A DNA stretch of 22,784 nt from Phlegmacium glaucopus (lineage: Eukaryota > Basidiomycota > Agaricomycetes > Agaricales > Cortinariaceae). Under the pieces are notes generated by a model. It saw only the letters and a program-made list of their open reading frames with translations, was not told the DNA's origin and made no database searches. Positions 8,983-19,070 of the stretch are shown here, one piece after another. How positions within the stretch are numbered: the first letter of the stretch is position 1; every line of letters begins with the position of its first letter. Position numbers and translations under genes: made by a program. Location of the stretch: NCBI GenBank assembly GCA_015039465.1, contig MU130662.1, positions 155,757 to 178,540 on the forward strand, written 5' to 3'.

Positions 8983-9561
8983 TAGTGTTTGGAAGTCCAG
9001 TTGCAGGACTGGAAAAAGACTGGAAAAAGACTGGACCAGACTGCAAAAGACTGGACCAGCAGTCCAGTTTTTTGGTTTTTGAGAAGCAAAGACTGGACAA
9101 AGACCAGTCTTCGGTTTTAGGACCGGTCTGAACCAGTAGTTTTGTAGCCCTGATTTTTTCCTTTCGAACGACATAAAGACCATATTTATTGGTCAAATAT
9201 TCACTGAGAAAAAAAATAAAACAGTAAAAATGTACACAAAATAGTAGAAAACAAATAATATCATCATAAAATTGTCAATTCGCAACGGAATTTAATGTTC
9301 TTGGGCTTATTCTAAAGGTATGGATCACATCTACATATTTGTCTGATGTTATATATGAAAATATGACTGGTATTTGTCAAAAGTCCGGTCCTGGACAGTC
9401 TTAGACCAGGACTGGTCCAGGACTACAAAAAGCCGATGTGGACCGGTCCCAATCAGTCCAGTCTGGTCCTTTGACCTTCTAGAAGCTTAGTGGACCGTTT
9501 GCAGTCCTGGTCCTGTCCAAAAATACCAAAAACCTGGACTGGACCGGACTTCCAAACACTA
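8983..9561. mobile_element. Non-autonomous hAT-type element, 579 bp
   Basis: It begins TAGTGTTTGGAAGTCC and ends with the exact reverse complement GGACTTCCAAACACTA. The flanking 8-mers ATCAAGCT (8975-8982) and GTCAAACT (9562-9569) match at 6 of 8 positions; both differences are transitions, so this is an aged target duplication. The outer parts are packed with GACTGG/CCAGTC and GGACCAG motifs; the central part (about 9150-9370) is AT-rich and lacks them. Short frames through it are repeat-driven and not genes. Its terminus differs from that of the 6601-7154 element by only two transitions over 15 bp. Confidence 0.85.
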
Positions 9562-9911
9562 GTCAAACTCTCTTATCTTTTCGTATCAACACACGCATGG
9601 GGTATCTACTGGGTCAGCCTTCACCACTTTTTTGAAATGTAAGTTTTCATGCTCTAAAGATGATGTAGATACCATTTTTAATACCTTTTCAGCCACAGAT
9701 TTGTTATATTGGGTGAAATGCATCATTTTTGATTATGTTTCAAGGCAAGTGACTGTGTGCTAGTAATTATTCATTTATCTTTACCGTGGATCTCATAGAT
9801 GTGATACCAACACAGGGGTATTCACAGTGAGGTTGAGACAGGATATAATGCTCATGGAAACAACTCAAAGTGATGACACCTGTAAATCAAGCCCACGATC
9901 GTTATCTCGGT
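9562..9911 (+). other. Leader region upstream of the hAT transposase gene
   Basis: No gene seen. This is the stretch between the nested small hAT element and the proposed transposase start; it would include the promoter and 5' leader of the hAT. I see no confident TATA box. Confidence 0.4.
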
Positions 9912-12759
9912 ATGGCAGATCAGCCTGCTCTAGGACCGGATGGCCAATTGCTTCATGCATCAAAAATTGTGTGGTATAACAATCCAGATGATGCCCATCC
10001 AATTCAACCAACCTCTGATGCACAACACAGTAATTATTTTTAATTCATTGGTCAATTCTCAGTGATTTATTTATCATACAGGTCACGGCGTCTGAAGTTC
10101 AGCACGCATCACCACAGGTAGTGCACGACTGGCTGCAGCTGAAGCTCAACAAATTTGGTAATCTTGTTCAATCACATCGCCATTGTGCCAGTGCTGGTCA
10201 ACCCCATAACTCCCATGCTGCTCCTAAGTGCAAGCGAATGGCTACAGACAATCCTGCTACCAATGCAGATGACAACAACTCCACCACTTCTTCCGCTGAC
10301 TCTTCCAGTGATGATGGATTGGACAACAATGGTGACCCTGATATCATGGAAATCAGTAATGAAGAGGTATGAATCTATTATATATACTACAGCTCAGATG
10401 TTGATATTTTGCAGATAGCTGATATGCTTCCATCGAAGACGGTACCAGAGGTCAACAATAGGAAGAAACAGATGCACGCACCAAAGCCAAAAGCCAAAGT
10501 GATGGCTGCTGCCCCACCAAAGAAAAAAGCAAGAGTGCGTTCTGTTGAGGTTGAGGAGATAGAGGATCAGGATAGCATGCGCAACATTGCTGCGGGAATA
10601 GCACCATCTCTCCAACACACTCATTCCATATCCCAGATACAAAAAAGGTGAGTCATGTATTAGAATGTGGATATTTTCATTGAATCAAGTTTTCAGAAGG
10701 GCACTGGCCGAAACTTGAAGAAAAGCCCCATTTATTTATTCTACGAAATTGTCACCAATGGGCCAGACAGTACTCTGGGAGATGATGGTGATGTTCACTA
10801 CCGTTGCCTTCATGGTACTCATAAGGTCTGTATGATCAAAAGGTCGATGAGAAGTAATTTAAATGGTGTGTTTCCCTTTTTTCTCATTACTCCCATCACA
10901 TCCCTCAATGCTTTCTTAGTTCTCGTGAACAATCTCCGCGTCCACATCAAGCCCATATATCAACTTTATTACATACTCAAGGATCGCGAGGAGCCTCCAA
11001 CATCTGATGAGATTGCCATTGCCTTGGGAAAAAGCAGCTGGATGGACATGCTGAAGCTGAATACTTAAAGAAGCTTGAAAAATCATCGGAAAACATCAAG
11101 AAGGCCTTTGAAGATCAATGAGCACGGGCAGCAGTATGTGACACTGGAAATATCTTTTCAACATGTAAATCTCATTGTTTCATTGACAGGGACCAGGAAA
11201 GGTTTGAACAATGTCTGGTGGAATGGATCATCGCATGCGACCAACCTTTCAATGAGGTTGAAAAACCTGAGTTTGTTGTGATGATGAACTTCACCCATCA
11301 CACTGGTGGTCCATTGAAGATTCCACGATGTAATGCAATCAAGCAGCGTGTGATGAAAATAGGCGAGGAAACAATTAAGGGCATTCAGCAAATGTTCTTG
11401 GTATAGTTATCTCATCATTATCACCTTGCCGTCTCATCTAATTAATAATGAGAACAGAACCTTGAAGGAAAAGTTAACCTGTCACTTGATGCATGGACGT
11501 CAAGCAACCAGTACACTTTCTTAGCCATAGTTGCACACTATGTGACCAATGATGGGCAACTTGGTTTGTTATTTGCTCAAATATAACTATATATTTATGT
11601 TTTATTTTGCAGAGGAGCTTCTAATTGACTTCCGAGAACTCAGCGGGCAGCATTCAGGGGAGAATATGGTGGAGGCAGTTTGGGCAACCATGGAGTTATA
11701 TGGCCTTGTTGGGAAGGCAAGTCTTATTTTGTTGATCAACCGTGCTTGCTAAGTTAGTGATAGGTGATTGTGATTGTAATGGACAATGCCAGCAACAATA
11801 ACATGCTAATGACCTCACTTGAACAGTGGTGTGAAGAACAGGGGATTTCATTTTCAGCACAAGATGCTTGCATGCACTGCATGCCTCATACCGTCCATCT
11901 AGCAGCTATCAAGGTAATTTAAATGTCTATTCCTCAATTAACAGTTATTAAATCATCAACTGTCCAGCTCCTCAAAGGAATTGATGCAATATCAAAGGCC
12001 GATGGCAAGAAGGCTGCTACTTGTGGTAGCAACTATCAAGACATCGTCACAATCCCTCTCACACGTGAACATGATAGTGCTCTGGCTGACAATGAGCCAG
12101 ATGGAGATGGTGTAGTAGGAATGGATCTAGACATTGATGTTGAAGTTGCTGATAGTATGCTCTCTGGGATTGAAAAGGTAAGTAATCTACAATTCTTAAG
12201 TTTACATTCCATTTAGTAATTCAGATTAAATTTAAACAGCTTTGGAAGATTATTAAAAGTGTCCGTTCAAGCCCTCAATGCTGCCAATCTTGGGCTCATG
12301 AAATTCTGTTTGTCCAAGGAAGTGGGGTTCAGATGATTGTAGTGCGCCACTGATGCTGATTCTCAATGTGAGAACCTGGTGGGCTTCAACCCATCAAATG
12401 CTCCATGCCTACACTGTCACACTCCTTTTTACATCTTCAGCTTATCTAGTACAGGACGAGCACTTGACTACCACAATACAATTGACTCATTTGTTTCAAG
12501 ACATAAGGACCTCCATGCATTTGAACTCAGTAAAACTGACTGGGAGTCCATTAGGTTGATGGCATCATGGCTCAAATGTTTCTGCGCTGCAACAACAGAG
12601 ATGTCTACTACAAAAATACCAATTCTTTCAACCACACACACAATATTTCGAGGACTACAAGATGAAATCAAAACTATTCTTCACAATCTTCCAGATTCAG
12701 TGTCACCAAATATTAAAGTAGGACTCACAGATGTGCACTGCAAGCTCAGTGATTACTAC
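9912..12759 (+). pseudogene. hAT transposase, 5' and central exons (broken)
   Basis: Exons as I place them: 9912-10029, 10082-10366, 10415-10647, about 10690-10865, 10920-11133, 11190-11400, 11458-11563, 11613-11716, 11764-11913, 11968-12177, 12240 to about 12405, 12455-12759. Introns are 42-62 nt; the one at 11717 has a GC donor. The N-terminus reads MADQPALGPDGQLLHASKIV. Exon 4 has a BED-type finger-like Cys/His stretch (YRCLHGTHKVC). The core follows: ACDQPFNEVEKPEF, then SLDAWTSSNQYTFLAIVAHY and VMDNASNN, carrying the first two catalytic aspartates, then HCMPHTVHLAA. The last exon gives KTDWESIRLMASWLKCF. Frames shift near 10155 and 11028, and stop codons occur (for example TGA after FEDQ near 11118), so it is inactive. 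It breaks at SDYY, where the gypsy element entered. Confidence 0.82.
12755..12759. repeat. 5-bp target site duplication ACTAC, left copy
   Basis: Matches 18799-18803. Removing the gypsy and one ACTAC restores SDYYQYDVS in the hAT transposase frame. Confidence 0.93.
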
Positions 12760-13172
12760 TGTTAGGGGACACCCGATTTCAATCCAATCCTCAACCTCCG
12801 AACCATACATTCCGCCTTTCCGACGACCTCCAACCTTCCGTCCAACTCTGCTTCCGTCACCAGTTCACTCCAGAACTCCGTAACTCTGATCCGACTCTGA
12901 TCCTCTGGTTCATTCCATCTTTTATTCTTATTTTTCACATCACACCACTTCTTAATTAATTAATTAATTATTATCATATCATTCCTTTATTTATTTTATA
13001 TCTCCATTATGTCCATATTAGTACTTAAATACCCCTTAACTTAGCAGGGATCCCCATCATTTCCTCTTTGGATCCCCTGCTAGGTGAGTCACTTGTAGAT
13101 ATCCCTTTGAAATATTATTAACTTTGGATCCCCTGCTAGCTTGACTAAGTCAGCGTCGCAGTTGCCCTAACA
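12760..13172 (+). repeat. 5' LTR of the gypsy element
   Basis: TG...CA ends, inside a short inverted repeat TGTTAGGG/CCCTAACA. It contains a (TTAA)-type run TTAATTAATTAATTAA near 12955, a TATA-like TTAAATA (13025-13031), and a hairpin-forming segment (about 13040-13077: TAGCAGGGATCC ... GGATCCCCTGCTA). A second GGATCCCCTGCTAGC lies at about 13126. Compared with the 3' LTR it keeps more CpG sites. Confidence 0.95.
13025..13056 (+). promoter_or_regulatory. LTR promoter: TATA-like box and predicted transcript start
   Basis: TTAAATA at 13025-13031 lies 31 nt upstream of 13056, where the segment complementary to the post-LTR bases begins. A TATA box 25-35 nt upstream of a start site is common, so a transcript start near 13056 is plausible. 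This is inference from spacing and complementarity only. Confidence 0.45.
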
Positions 13173-13281
13173 TTAGGAAAGGATCTTCCCTTAAAGGACC
13201 AAGTCCGGTCCGCACAGTGGAACGATAGTCCGATTCACAGCCCCCAACTCAGGCCAATCAGACTCCATACACTCCCAGACC
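13173..13281 (+). other. Gypsy 5' leader between LTR and gag
   Basis: A 109-nt untranslated leader holding the putative primer-binding site. The gag ATG at 13282 lies in the context ACCATGG, which is favourable for eukaryotic initiation. Confidence 0.6.
13175..13184 (+). other. Putative self-primed primer-binding site
   Basis: AGGAAAGGAT begins two bases after the 5' LTR. It is the exact reverse complement of ATCCTTTCCT (18682-18691 in the 3' LTR); the equivalent 5' LTR site 13056-13065 differs by one base. The bases after the LTR lack the usual TGG of a tRNA-type site. Tf1 of fission yeast and relatives prime reverse transcription with the folded-back 5' end of their own RNA, and this layout matches that scheme. 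Confidence 0.5.
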
Positions 13282-14462
13282 ATGGCTCCCTCCTTGTCTT
13301 TGCAGCACGCATCTCCAAGCGGCTCCTTCCTATCAGCCATGGACAATGAATGCACCACCCAGCTGGAAAGAGAAGTTGTCCTACTGCAAGCTCAGGACAT
13401 CAAATATCAAAACAGATTCAACCAAATTACAGAGACACTCCACCGACTCATTCCGAATGTACAATCACCTGTACCACAACAAGAGGTTCCTCCACAAACT
13501 GAAAACATACCCCGGACTCGTTCTGTGAGGCTGGCATTCCCAACGGAGTTTGACGGAGAACAATCCAAAGGAATGGCATTCCTTCACTCATGCCAAACAT
13601 ACATCCAGCTCTGTTCTGACGAATTCTCGGACAAGCAAACAAAATTATCTGGGCCATGTCCTACATGAAATCTGGAAGAGCATCAAAGTGGGCAGCTAGG
13701 GTTTTCCGATGGAAAACAGACAACCCTGAGTCAACCCAGTTCCTGGATTGGTCCAATTTCCAAGATGACTTCAAAAAGGAGTTCTGTCCTGCAAATGTGG
13801 ACTCGGTTGCCATCAACCGACTAGAGTCGACTGGATATTTCCAGAAAAACCGGTCCTTGGAAGAATATGTGGATGAATTCCAAGACCTAATTACAAATTC
13901 CGGATACACTGATCTGAAAACTATTGTAGTAAAGTTCCAAAGAGGCTTGAATGCCCAGATTCAGAACTCTATTGCTACAATGGCTTCTGGAAGACCATCC
14001 AATATGGATCTGATGGGATGGTACAGAATGGCCTGGACAATAGACGAAAACCGAGCCACTAACGAGGCTTTCCAGTCAGCTTACAAAAGTCTGGCAGCAA
14101 CCACTTCTCGACCAACCAGTACCACCACACTCTGATTCAATCTGTTGATTCCGCCACAGAGGAACGCACACCTTGTACCAACTCCGGGAAACCTGGTACC
14201 TATGGACATTGACGTGGCTTGGAAAGCAGGTTTGGTACTGCTGTCATGCTTCTGGTGCAGAGGCGTTGGACACATCGGAAGACAGTGCGAGAAATGTTTC
14301 GACGTCCAAGCAATGACCAACAATGAACTCCAGACCATCTTGGAGCACTGGCTGACCCAATTCAACAAAGTAGTTGATCCGGATCCGATGGAACCTTTGG
14401 AGAACACTGAACACGAAAGTCAGACCAACGATTTAAAGGATTTTTGCCAAAACAGCAAGTGA
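13282..14462 (+). pseudogene. Gypsy gag (capsid and nucleocapsid), frameshifted
   Basis: Starts MAPSLSLQHASPSGSF; residues 20-55 look coiled-coil-like and rich in Gln and Glu. The capsid core (VRLAFPTEFDGEQSKGMAFL) runs to about 13640, where an A-run (ACAAAATTATC) has lost one base; the conserved text (MSYMKSGRASKWAARVFRW, FKKEFCPANVDSVAINRLES) continues in the next frame. TGA at 14133-14135 interrupts it. A CCHC zinc knuckle (CFWCRGVGHIGRQC, CX2CX4HX4C) lies at 14247-14288, the nucleocapsid RNA-binding motif. The frame ends at TGA 14460-14462, overlapping the pol frame. Gag would form the virus-like particle that packages element RNA. Confidence 0.9.
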
Positions 14463-15247
14463 ACCATACGCCCTCACTGTCAACAACCAACTGGTACTCC
14501 ATTTTACATGTAGATATCATTGATGAAATAAACAAGACAGTTGAAAACATTCAAGTTGTACAAACATCAGAAATTCCAAAAACAATCCGAGTGTTACGGC
14601 CCCGATGGGAAAGAACCCTCCCAAAAAAGTTCACTATTGGCTCCCTCGATGCTGACTCTGAATCACTGGAACTCAAAGTCAGCATTGAAATGACCGACAC
14701 TGGAGAAGTAAACTCCTTTCTGTCCTTAATAGACTCCGGAGCCGACGGAAGGTTTATTGACAGAGACTATGTCAAAACTAACAGGCTCACAACAAAATCC
14801 CTGTCAAATCCAATTCCGGTATTTAACATTGACGGTACTCCGAATGAAGCTGGATCGATCACGGAAGTGGTTGATCTGATACTTAGGTACAAAGGACACT
14901 CCGAGAGATCCTTGTTTGCAGTCACCATACTAGGAAAACAAACCTTGATTCTCGGACATTCCTGGCTTAAGATGCACAACCCGGAGATCGACTGGGCAAC
15001 CAGAGAAGTAAAAATGTCCCGTTGTCCACCTTGTTGTTGTTCGGAATGCAGGAATCAAATCCGAGAAGAACAAAAAATTCAAAAAGCAGAAATATGCCGA
15101 ATTGAAAAATGTTCGATCAGACCACTTCCGGCTCATGTAGAGGATTGTGATGACGATGACGAGGAAGAAAGTGGTCCAAACCCTGAATTTGAGGATGGCG
15201 ACAGAATATTTGCCACCGGCCTACTACCACCGCAGGCAGATATCTGA
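14444..15247 (+). pseudogene. Gypsy pol, aspartic protease region
   Basis: This frame overlaps the end of gag and lies in the -1 frame relative to it; whether that reflects programmed frameshifting or simple decay is open. The protease active-site motif LSLIDSGADGRFID has its catalytic Asp codon at 14732-14734, and the flap-distal motif LILGHSWLKMHNPEIDW follows at about 14948, as in fungal chromoviruses. A Cys-rich stretch (RCPPCCCSEC) and an acidic tail (DCDDDDEEES) follow. It ends at TGA 15245-15247, probably from CGA, and the same frame continues as reverse transcriptase. Confidence 0.88.
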
Positions 15248-16900
15248 GCCACCTCCACCATCTCCCAACGTCGTGCAGAAGCTTTCCAGCATAACACACA
15301 ATCCGAAACAAAAGAAGGAGTTCCAGATTATCTCTGAGAATTTGATAGTGTCTTTGCCAAAGAATCTTTCAATATCCTACCTGACCCAAAACCTTAGGAC
15401 CACGCAGTAGAACTCATCCCAGGAGAAAAACCATCAGGTTGCAAGGTCTATCCTCTAGCTCCGACAGAGCAAAAGGAACTTGACACATTCCTCCAGGAGA
15501 ATTTAAATTCCAGATGCATCCGACCTTCCAAATCTCCAATGGCATCTCCAGTTTTCTTTATCAAAAAGAAAGACAGAAGTCTTCGGCTTGTTCAGGACTA
15601 TCAAGCTCTCAACACAATCACCATCAAAAACAAGTACCCACTTCCCCTCATTTCGGAACTGATTACCTAACTCTGGGGCGCTAAATACTTCACTAATTTG
15701 GATGTCTGATGGGGTTTTAACAATGTCCAAATGAAGGAAGGAGACAAATGGAAAGCAGCTTTCTGAACCAACTGGGGATTATTTGAACCCCTAGTTATGT
15801 TCTTCGGCCTCACCAACAGTCTGGCTACTTTCCAAACAATGATGAATGACATCTTCCACAAACTCATAATGGAAGGAGTCGTAGTGGTCTACCTTGATGA
15901 TATCCTGATATTCATGGAGACGCTAGAGGAACACTGGTCCGTAACCCAAGGAGTACTGGAACTTTTATGGAAGCATAAACTCTTCCTAAAACTGGACAAG
16001 TGCGAATTCGAACAAACCAAGGTGGAATACCTCGGAGTCATAATATCTCATAACTCCATTGAGATGGACCCTGTAAAAGTTGCTGGAGTAGCGGAATGGC
16101 CGATTCCAACAAACAAAAAGGAAATTCAGTCGTTTCTAGGCTTCACCAACTTTTACCGAAGGTTCATCCAAGACTTTTCTCATCATGCCCATCCCTTGTT
16201 TGATCTCACCAAAAATGAGATTAAGTGGAGATGGAATATGGAGGAGCAATCGGTGTTCGATTCTCTCAAAAACCTGATCACTTTGACTCTGATCCTAGCC
16301 TCTCTGGACAACTCCAGGCCGTTCTGCATCGAAGCAGACAGTTCCAACTTTGCAACCGGAGCCGTACTCTCCCAACAATCCCTCAATGACGAGAAATGGC
16401 ACACAGTCACATTCCTGTCTAAATCCTTGTCTCCGGTCGAACGGAACTACAAGATCCATGACAAAGAGATGCTAGCAATCATCTGAGCCCTAGAAGAGTG
16501 GAGACACTTCTTTGAAGGAGCGGAACATACATGTGAGATCTGAACTGATCACAAGAACTTGGAATACTTCATGACAGCCAAAAAGCTCAATTGGAGACAA
16601 GCCCATTGGTCATTGTTCCTTGCCCGGTTTGATTTCCTTATGCACCATAGACCAGGCAAAAGCATGGGAAAACTGGACGCCTTATCCAGACAAGCGGATC
16701 ATGGAACCGGAACCGGTGACAATGACAATATCACACTCCTAACTCCAGGCTTCTTTGCAATTTGGGCCTTAGAAGGACTGGAAGTCATAGGAGAAGAATG
16801 AGACGTCTTGAAAGACATCCAGAAGGGCACCCGTGAAGGTGTAAAAGAAGAGGCCATAGCTAAAGTGGTGAAAGAATTGAAAACCACTCACACGTGATCT
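15248..16900 (+). pseudogene. Gypsy pol, reverse transcriptase and RNase H
   Basis: In the same frame as the protease. The pre-RT segment reads FDSVFAKESFNILPDPKP, the RT domain has [36 protein letters not shown], and the catalytic YLDD at 15890-15901. The connection is typical (FLGFTNFYRRFIQDFSHHA), and RNase H starts FCIEADSSNFATGAVLSQ. Stops interrupt at 15335 (TGA), 15395 (TAG, from Trp before DHAVEL), 15668 (TAA), 15707 (TGA), 15764 (TGA), 16484 (TGA), 16541 (TGA), 16799 (TGA) and 16895 (TGA). Each is explained by one C-to-T or G-to-A change in a CAA, CGA or TGG codon. Confidence 0.93.
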
Positions 16901-17660
16901 GTCCAATCGGCGGAATGGTCTCATGACAATGACATCCTCTCCTTTCAAGGAAAAATCTGCGTTCTGGACATGTTTGACTTACGGAGACGGATCATATCCC
17001 TTTGCCATGACACCCTAATTGCTGGACATCCAGGAAGGTGGAAAACCTTCAAACTTGTATCCTGAAACTATTGGTGGCCATTTATATGGATATACATCAC
17101 TCAAACTCCCCTCCGGAAGTGTTGTACAGAGGAGCAGATGTCCCGATATATCAGAAAATATGCCTCAACCTGTGACCTGTGTCTTCGGACCAAGGCTCAA
17201 AGACGCCACCCAGTCGGTGAACTCCACCCCCTCCTGATCCCAAATGCTCCATGGGACACGATTAGTGTGGACTTCATAGTGGAACTTCTGGAGTCTTCAG
17301 GATACAACTTGGTAATGGTAGTAGTCAATTTGGTCACCAAACAAGCCCATTTTGCACCAACCCTTACTACCACCTCCACATCCAGAATGGCACGCCTGTA
17401 TATCCAACACGTCTGGAAACATCATGGACTACCCCGGAGAGTGGTATCAGATAGAGGACCACAGTTTGTAGCGGAATTCACTCGGGAGCTCTATTGGATC
17501 CTCGGAATTAAGTTAGCAGCCACTACTGCCTATCATCCACAAGGAGACGGCCAGACAGAGCGAGTAAATCAGGAATTGGAACAGTATCTCCAACTCTTTA
17601 CAAACCAACAACAAACCAATTGGGCTGAACTCCTTCCCCTCGTGGAATTCCAATACAATA
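16901..17660 (+). pseudogene. Gypsy pol, integrase zinc-binding and catalytic core
   Basis: The HHCC zinc domain is visible (LCHDTLIAGHPGRW ... STCDLCLRTKA), interrupted by TGA at 17063-17065 and by about 54 extra nt between NYWWP and QMSRYI. The catalytic core has Asp at 17270 (SVDFIV), Asp at 17450 (SDRGPQF) and Glu at 17558 (QTERVNQE), with 35 residues between the last two, the DD35E arrangement. A base loss near 17660 (FQYNK to the next frame) breaks the C-terminus away from the core. Confidence 0.92.
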
Positions 17661-18509
17661 AATGTCCACTCCGCCACCCAACACCCACCTGTCCTTCTAG
17701 ACTCCGGACAAATCCCCCGAATGGGTTTCAAACCAAACCAACCGGAATCCCGATTGGAGTCCATCAATGAATTCATGGAACGAATGCGGAATACCCTAGA
17801 CGAAGCGAAAGCAGCACTGGTCAAATCTAAGGATGACATGGCAAGGTATTATAATCAAAAAAGAACTTCGGCACCTGAATACAAACCCGGAGACAAAGTA
17901 TACCTGGATGCCAGCGATATACAAACAACAAGACCATCCAGGAAATTGTCCCATCGGCACCTAGGCCCCTTTCCGATAGAAGAAAGAGTCGGCAACAATG
18001 CTTACCGACTCCGACTTCCCTTGTCCATGAAACAACTACATCCGGTCTTTAACATAGTCAAACTAACTCCAGCCCCGATAGACCCGATCCCTGGAAGACA
18101 CATTCCAGCTCCTCCACTCCCGGAAATCATTGATGGAGAAGAGGAATGGGTCATTGAGGAAATCCTCAACAGCAGAATTATAAACAGGAGGTTCCAATAC
18201 CTCATGAAATGGCAAGACTTTGGAATGGAACATAACACCTGGGAGCCTCAGGAAAACATACATGCCCCCAAATTGGTCACGGAATTCCATAAGAAGTACC
18301 CTGGAGCTCCTAAACACATCAGGATGGCCAAATTTGAACAATTTCCTTTTGTGCTGGGACGTCACCTACCAAAGGGGGGGATGGATGTTAGGGGACACCC
18401 AATTTCAATCCAATCCTCAGCCTCTGAACCATACATTCTGACTTTCCAACAACCTCCAACCTTCCGTCCAACTCCACTTCTGTCACTGGTTCACTCCAAA
18501 ACTCCATAA
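17661..18509 (+). pseudogene. Gypsy pol, integrase C-terminus and chromodomain
   Basis: After the shift the frame reads VHSATQHPPVLLDSGQIPRM and continues through the integrase C-terminus (RYYNQKRTSAPEYKPGDKVY, RKLSHRHLGPFPIEE, LHPVFNIVKL, a GPY/F-type region). A chromodomain follows at about 18144-18300 (EWVIEEILNSRIINRRFQYL, MKWQDFGMEHNTWEP), with the aromatic cage-type residues W, Y and W in place. Chromodomains steer integration to heterochromatin marks. No stop occurs before the 3' LTR; the frame ends at 18507-18509, about 40 codons inside it. Confidence 0.92.
18371..18385 (+). other. Polypurine tract of the gypsy element
   Basis: AAAGGGGGGGATGGA directly precedes the 3' LTR (TGTTAGGGG at 18386), the expected place for the plus-strand primer. 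It also lies inside the open pol frame, encoding KGGMD. Confidence 0.8.
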
Positions 18510-18798
18510 CTCCAATCCAACTCTGATCCTTTGGTTCATTCCATCTTTTATTCTTATTTTTCACATCACACCACTTCTTAATTAATTAATTAATTATTAT
18601 TGTATCATTCCTTTATTTATTTTATATCTCCGTTATGTCCATATTAGTACTTAAATACCCCTTAACCTAGCAGGGATCCCTATCCTTTCCTCTTTGGATC
18701 CCCTGCTAGGTGAGTCACTTGTAGATATCCCTTTGAAATATTATTAACTTTGGATCCCCTGCTAGCTTGACTAAGTCAGCATTGCCATTGCCCTAACA
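18386..18798 (+). repeat. 3' LTR of the gypsy element
   Basis: The same length as the 5' LTR, without indels. At many places where the 5' LTR has CpG this copy has TpG or CpA (for example CCGAACC to CTGAACC, CCGACGACC to CCAACAACC, CTCCGTAAC to CTCCATAAC). It retains ATCCTTTCCT at 18682-18691, which is the version complementary to the bases after the 5' LTR. Confidence 0.95.
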
Positions 18799-18803
18799 AC
18801 TAC
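18799..18803. repeat. 5-bp target site duplication ACTAC, right copy
   Basis: Matches 12755-12759, immediately after the terminal TAACA of the 3' LTR. Confidence 0.93.
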
Positions 18804-19070
18804 TACCAGTACGATGTGTCTCGCTTCTACACATGGGCTGCCTGTATGTGCCTAATTGTCTGTATGATCAATTATTTACTGATTTGAATGATAATAGTGC
18901 TTGACCCTCGGTGATACACTGTCAGTACGCTAGGTGCTGTACTAACTGAGGTATGATGCGGCTCGGGGCTTCGGTGGCCTAAACACTGAGTCAAGTATAT
19001 GCAGAAAGGTTCCAACTAAGGTAGGGCGACGAGATATGCGACAAGCAAAATGAGGAGCGATGTAATGATG

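Larger units (their letters stand above)
12760..18798 (+). mobile_element. Full-length Ty3/gypsy chromovirus, 6,039 bp, inactive
   Basis: Two 413-bp LTRs (12760-13172, 18386-18798) start TGTTAGGGG and end CCCTAACA. The element is flanked by the 5-bp duplication ACTAC (12755-12759, 18799-18803) and sits in the open frame of the hAT transposase. Domain order is gag with zinc knuckle, protease, reverse transcriptase, RNase H, integrase, chromodomain, which is the Ty3/gypsy chromovirus order. By hand count the LTRs differ at about 28 of 413 positions, mostly transitions. The frame is broken by a base loss in gag (about 13641), one in integrase (about 17660) and about a dozen stops, so the copy is dead. 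Confidence 0.95.

Noticed and set aside
8647..9131. Overlapping plus-strand frames near the third hAT-type element
   Set aside because: They run across the terminus of a mobile element and consist largely of its GACTGG motif.
18063..18365. 100-codon minus-strand frame opposite the chromodomain
   Set aside because: Shadow of the pol frame on the other strand.
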